Shown here: positions 61,060 to 64,000 of the stretch, piece by piece
Numbering within the stretch: position 1 is the first letter of the stretch
Layout of the letters: the number at the start of each line of letters is the position of its first letter
From: Burkholderia sp. NRF60-BP8
GTDB taxonomy: Bacteria; Pseudomonadota; Gammaproteobacteria; Burkholderiales; Burkholderiaceae
Assembly: GCF_001522585.2 (NCBI RefSeq)
Contig: NZ_CP013372.1
Coordinates: 1,674,001 to 1,738,000, forward strand
Reading direction: 5' to 3'
DNA: 64,000 bases
Program-made: the position numbers and the translations under genes
The notes under the pieces: model-generated
The model's database searches: none
The model's input: the letters and a program-made list of their open reading frames with translations, nothing else
What the model was told of the DNA's origin: nothing

Positions 61060-62643
61060 ATGAATGCTCGCACGTTGCCTTTCGGTCCAGCCGGCCATGA
61101 CGGCCTGGACGAAACCATCGACATCGCCATCATCGGCACCGGCTTTGCCGGCCTCGGGATGGCGATCCGCCTGAAACAAACGGGCGTGACCGACTTCGTC
61201 GTCCTCGAGAAAGCTGCGTCGGTCGGCGGCACATGGCGCGACAATCATTACCCCGGGTGTGCATGCGACGTGCAATCGCACGTCTATTCGTTCTCGTTCG
61301 CGCCGAACCCGCGCTGGACGCGCATGTTCGCGCCGCAGCCGGAGATCCGCGCGTATCTGGAAGACTGCGTGCAGCGCTTCGGCGTCGGCCCGCACCTGCG
61401 GATGAATCACGAACTGCAGCGCGCCGAATACGACGAAGCCGCGCAACGCTGGCGCCTCACGTTCGCGAACGGCAAGCGGCTGTCCGCGCGCGTGCTGGTG
61501 TCGGGGATGGGCGGGCTGTCGCGCGCCGCGCTGCCGGCGATACCCGGCGTCGAAACCTTCCAGGGCCGCGCCTTCCATTCGCAGCAGTGGGATCACGATT
61601 ACGCGCTCGAAGGCAAACGCGTCGCGGTGATCGGCACCGGTGCGAGCGCGATCCAGTTCGTGCCGCAGATCGCGCCGCGCGTGAAGACGCTCGCGCTGTT
61701 CCAGCGCACGCCGCCGTGGATCATGCCGAAGCCCGACCGCAACCTGACCGGCTTCGAGAAATGGCTGTTCCGCACACTGCCGTTCACGCAGAAGGTCGTG
61801 CGCAGCGGCATCTACTGGATGCTCGAATCGCGCGTGCTCGGCTTCGCGATCCATTCGTCGCTGATGAAGAACGTGCAGAAGCTGGCGCTGCGCCACATCC
61901 GCAAGCAGATCCCCGATCCGGAGCTGCGCAAGACGGTCACGCCGAACTACACGCTCGGCTGCAAGCGCGTGCTGATCTCGAACGACTACTACCCGGCGCT
62001 GTCTCGCAAGAACGTCGACGTGATCACGACCGGCATCGATCGCATCGAAGCCGACGCGGTCGTGACGACCGACGGCAAGCGTCATGAAGTCGACTGCCTG
62101 ATCTACGGTACCGGCTTCCAGGTGGCCGACCCGTATCCGCGCGGGGCGATCATCGGCCGCGGCGGCCTCGACATCGTCGACGCGTGGCGCGACGGCGCGC
62201 ATGCGTATCTCGGCACGACGCTGCCGGGCTATCCGAACTTCTTCATGATCGTCGGCCCGAACACGGGCCTCGGTCACAACTCGATGGTGTTCATGATCGA
62301 GTCGCAGATCGAGTACATCCTCGGCGCGCTGCAGGCGATGCACCGCGAACGCGCCGATGCGATCGAGGTGCGCCCGCTCGTCGAGGCGCAGTTCAACAAC
62401 GACCTGCAGGGCAAGCTGAAAAAGGCGATCTGGTCGACGGGCGGCTGCAAGAGCTGGTACCTCGACCCGCGCACCGGCAAGAACACGACACTGTGGCCGG
62501 GCTTCACGTGGCGCTTCAGGCAGGCAACCGCGCACTTCTCGATCGCCGATTACCACGCGTATCGCGCGCCGCAGCACGACACGACCGCGCGGCCCGTCGC
62601 CGCGCCCGCCGCTTCCGCTTCCACGTCCGCCGAAGCGGCCTGA
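61060..62643 (+). CDS. flavin monooxygenase, Baeyer-Villiger type
   Basis: A 527-residue FAD/NADPH enzyme. The FAD motif I-I-G-T-G-F-A-G-L-G is near the N-terminus, the Baeyer-Villiger fingerprint F-Q-G-R-A-F-H-S-Q-Q-W-D in the middle, and the NADPH motif V-I-G-T-G-A-S-A follows. It likely inserts oxygen into a ketone or oxidises a heteroatom. I choose the ATG at 61060 because GGAGA lies seven bases upstream; 61036 is an alternative. It is the first gene of an operon with an SDR and a metal-dependent hydrolase. Confidence 0.92.
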   Translation: MNARTLPFGPAGHDGLDETIDIAIIGTGFAGLGMAIRLKQTGVTDFVVLEKAASVGGTWRDNHYPGCACDVQSHVYSFSFAPNPRWTRMFAPQPEIRAYLEDCVQRFGVGPHLRMNHELQRAEYDEAAQRWRLTFANGKRLSARVLVSGMGGLSRAALPAIPGVETFQGRAFHSQQWDHDYALEGKRVAVIGTGASAIQFVPQIAPRVKTLALFQRTPPWIMPKPDRNLTGFEKWLFRTLPFTQKVVRSGIYWMLESRVLGFAIHSSLMKNVQKLALRHIRKQIPDPELRKTVTPNYTLGCKRVLISNDYYPALSRKNVDVITTGIDRIEADAVVTTDGKRHEVDCLIYGTGFQVADPYPRGAIIGRGGLDIVDAWRDGAHAYLGTTLPGYPNFFMIVGPNTGLGHNSMVFMIESQIEYILGALQAMHRERADAIEVRPLVEAQFNNDLQGKLKKAIWSTGGCKSWYLDPRTGKNTTLWPGFTWRFRQATAHFSIADYHAYRAPQHDTTARPVAAPAASASTSAEAA

Positions 62644-62664
62644 GCCAGACAAGGAGCCACCGAC

Positions 62665-63591
62665 ATGAAAGATTTCGCCAACAAGGTCGCCGCGGTCACG
62701 GGCGCCGGCTCGGGCATGGGCCGCGCGCTCGCGATCCAGCTCGCGCAGGCCGGCTGCCACGTGTCGCTCGCCGACAAGAACGGCGTCGGCCTCGCCGAAA
62801 CCGAACGGATCGTCCGCGCGATCGCGCCGAACGTGCGCGTGTCGACGCGCGTGCTCGACGTCGGCGATCGCGACGCGATGTTCGCGTGGGCCGACGACAC
62901 CGCGAAGGAGCACGGCAAGGTCAACCTGATCTTCAACAATGCGGGCGTCGCGCTGTCGAGCACGATCGAGGGCATGGAATACGGCGATCTCGAGTGGATC
63001 GTGAACATCAACTTCTGGGGCGTCGTGCACGGCACGAAGGCGTTCCTGCCGCACCTGAAGGCATCGGGCGACGGCCACGTGATCAACACGTCGAGCATCT
63101 TCGGGATCTTCGCGCAGCCTGGCATGAGCGGCTACAACGCGACCAAGTTCGCGGTGCGCGGCTTCACCGAATCGCTGCGCCAGGAACTCGACATGATGAA
63201 GTGCGGCGTGTCGGCCACCTGCGTGCATCCGGGCGGCATCCGCACGAACATCGCGCAATCGAGCCGCGTCGCGAAGAACATGGTCGGCTTCATCGTCGAG
63301 AGCGAACAGCAAGGCAAGGACAGCTTCGAGAAGTTCTTCATCACGACCGCCGACGACGCCGCGCGCACGATCCTCGCCGGCGTGCGCAAGAACAAGCGCC
63401 GCGTGCTGATCGGCCGCGACGCGAAGGGCGCCGACTGGATGGCGCGCATCCTGCCGGCCGCCTACCAGGCGCTCGTCGTGCTCGCGACGCGCCGCGAGGC
63501 CGCGAAGGCCCGCCGCCATGCCGCACGAGGCACGTCGGCGCCGGTGCACGCCACCTACAACAATGCAGGCAACCAGGGAGAACAATCATGA
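62665..63591 (+). CDS. short-chain dehydrogenase/reductase
   Basis: A 308-residue SDR, longer than the classic 250. The motifs are T-G-A-G-S-G-M-G, N-N-A-G-V-A, N-T-S-S-I-F-G and Y-N-A-T-K, with an extra C-terminal 50 residues that are basic. It starts 21 bp after the monooxygenase gene and overlaps the next gene by four bases (ATGA), so the three are translationally linked. It may supply or remove the ketone used by the monooxygenase. Confidence 0.93.
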   Translation: MKDFANKVAAVTGAGSGMGRALAIQLAQAGCHVSLADKNGVGLAETERIVRAIAPNVRVSTRVLDVGDRDAMFAWADDTAKEHGKVNLIFNNAGVALSSTIEGMEYGDLEWIVNINFWGVVHGTKAFLPHLKASGDGHVINTSSIFGIFAQPGMSGYNATKFAVRGFTESLRQELDMMKCGVSATCVHPGGIRTNIAQSSRVAKNMVGFIVESEQQGKDSFEKFFITTADDAARTILAGVRKNKRRVLIGRDAKGADWMARILPAAYQALVVLATRREAAKARRHAARGTSAPVHATYNNAGNQGEQS

Positions 63592-64000
63592 CGACACCGA
63601 ACATGATGCCCGTGCGGCGCGACATCCGTTTCGCGCTGCCGCCCGAACGCGCGAAGGACTGGCATGTGCAAGGCGTGCCGGTCACGCATTTCATGAACGC
63701 GCTGTCGCTGCTGTTCCCGGCCGGCGAACGCTTCTTCATGGATTCGGTGCGCCACTACCGCGACCGGATCGAGGACCCCGAGCTGAAGAAGCAGGTGCTC
63801 GGCTTCATCGGGCAGGAAGCGATGCACACGCGCGAACACATCGAGTACAACGACCTGCTGCAAGCGTCCGGCCTGCCCGCGCACAAGCTCGACAAGCGCC
63901 TGTGGACGATCCTCGGCTGGTTCAAGAAGGTGCTGCCGCACTCGATGCAGCTGGCGATCACGATCGCGCTCGAGCACTACACGGCGATCCTCGCGAACCA
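63588..64000 (+). CDS. metal-dependent hydrolase family protein, 5' part
   Basis: A reading frame that starts inside the SDR stop (ATGA overlap) and runs off the window, at least 137 residues. The translation contains F-P-A-G-E-R-F-F, G-F-I-G-Q-E-A-M-H-T-R-E-H and L-A-I-T-I-A-L-E-H-Y-T-A, which are the conserved Glu/His ligand stretches of the predicted metal-dependent hydrolase family (ferritin-like helices). Its biochemical role is not settled. It is part of the monooxygenase/SDR operon. Confidence 0.85.
   Translation, partial: MTTPNMMPVRRDIRFALPPERAKDWHVQGVPVTHFMNALSLLFPAGERFFMDSVRHYRDRIEDPELKKQVLGFIGQEAMHTREHIEYNDLLQASGLPAHKLDKRLWTILGWFKKVLPHSMQLAITIALEHYTAILAN

Overview
The window is GC-rich DNA with the codon use and gene families of a Burkholderia, most likely a Burkholderia cepacia complex member. 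The evidence is three Burkholderia-type porins ending in ..HKF or ..HRF, two DUF4148 proteins, an nlpD-penA-type locus and eight LysR regulators. The mix of accessory metabolism, efflux and regulators suits a secondary chromosome; that is an inference. No rRNA, tRNA, CRISPR array, insertion sequence or replication origin was seen.

Left part (1-16 kb): a small fimbrial-like exported protein; a minus-strand group of NlpD-like activator, class A beta-lactamase-like lipoprotein and LysR regulator; a second LysR with a SnoaL-like protein; a large secreted lipoprotein behind a perfect LacI-type palindrome; a TauE/SafE transporter; an aldo/keto reductase divergent from a LysR; a porin; an OpgC-like acyltransferase; an esterase; and an SDR. 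The beta-lactamase homologue keeps Glu166 and Lys234 but has lost Ser70, Lys73, Ser130, Asn132 and Thr235, so it looks like a pseudoenzyme.

Envelope-control region (16-32 kb): a LysR and an orphan OmpR-type regulator precede an RND permease-adaptor-outer membrane factor operon. After it come a porin, a DUF4148 protein, a small lipoprotein, a response regulator whose receiver has lost every phosphorylation residue, a complete kinase/regulator pair, two more small exported proteins and a third porin. A 15-bp sequence, RAAACNNNYTTCATC, occurs in three intergenic regions here, which suggests one shared regulator.

Polysaccharide and catabolic region (32-43.6 kb): a GH74 xyloglucanase-like lipoprotein and an alginate-lyase-like LamG protein form a probable two-gene operon beside the 3' remnant of an oxidoreductase gene. 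Next is an operon for a 3-hydroxyisobutyrate-dehydrogenase-like enzyme, an aldehyde dehydrogenase, a DUF3100 membrane protein and an M20 amidohydrolase, with a divergent LysR. Its codon use differs from the surroundings, so it may have been acquired.

Right part (43.7-64 kb): a potassium channel with a TrkA-N domain, a FAD amino-acid oxidase-like protein, small conserved proteins, a BetR-type regulator with a phosphomimetic receiver, a NERD-domain helicase, a chemoreceptor, an MFS exporter, a quinone oxidoreductase with a divergent LysR, a GNAT enzyme, a MerR regulator, CspA with a structured leader, agmatinase, a YhhN protein, and the start of a Baeyer-Villiger-type monooxygenase/SDR/hydrolase operon that runs off the right edge.
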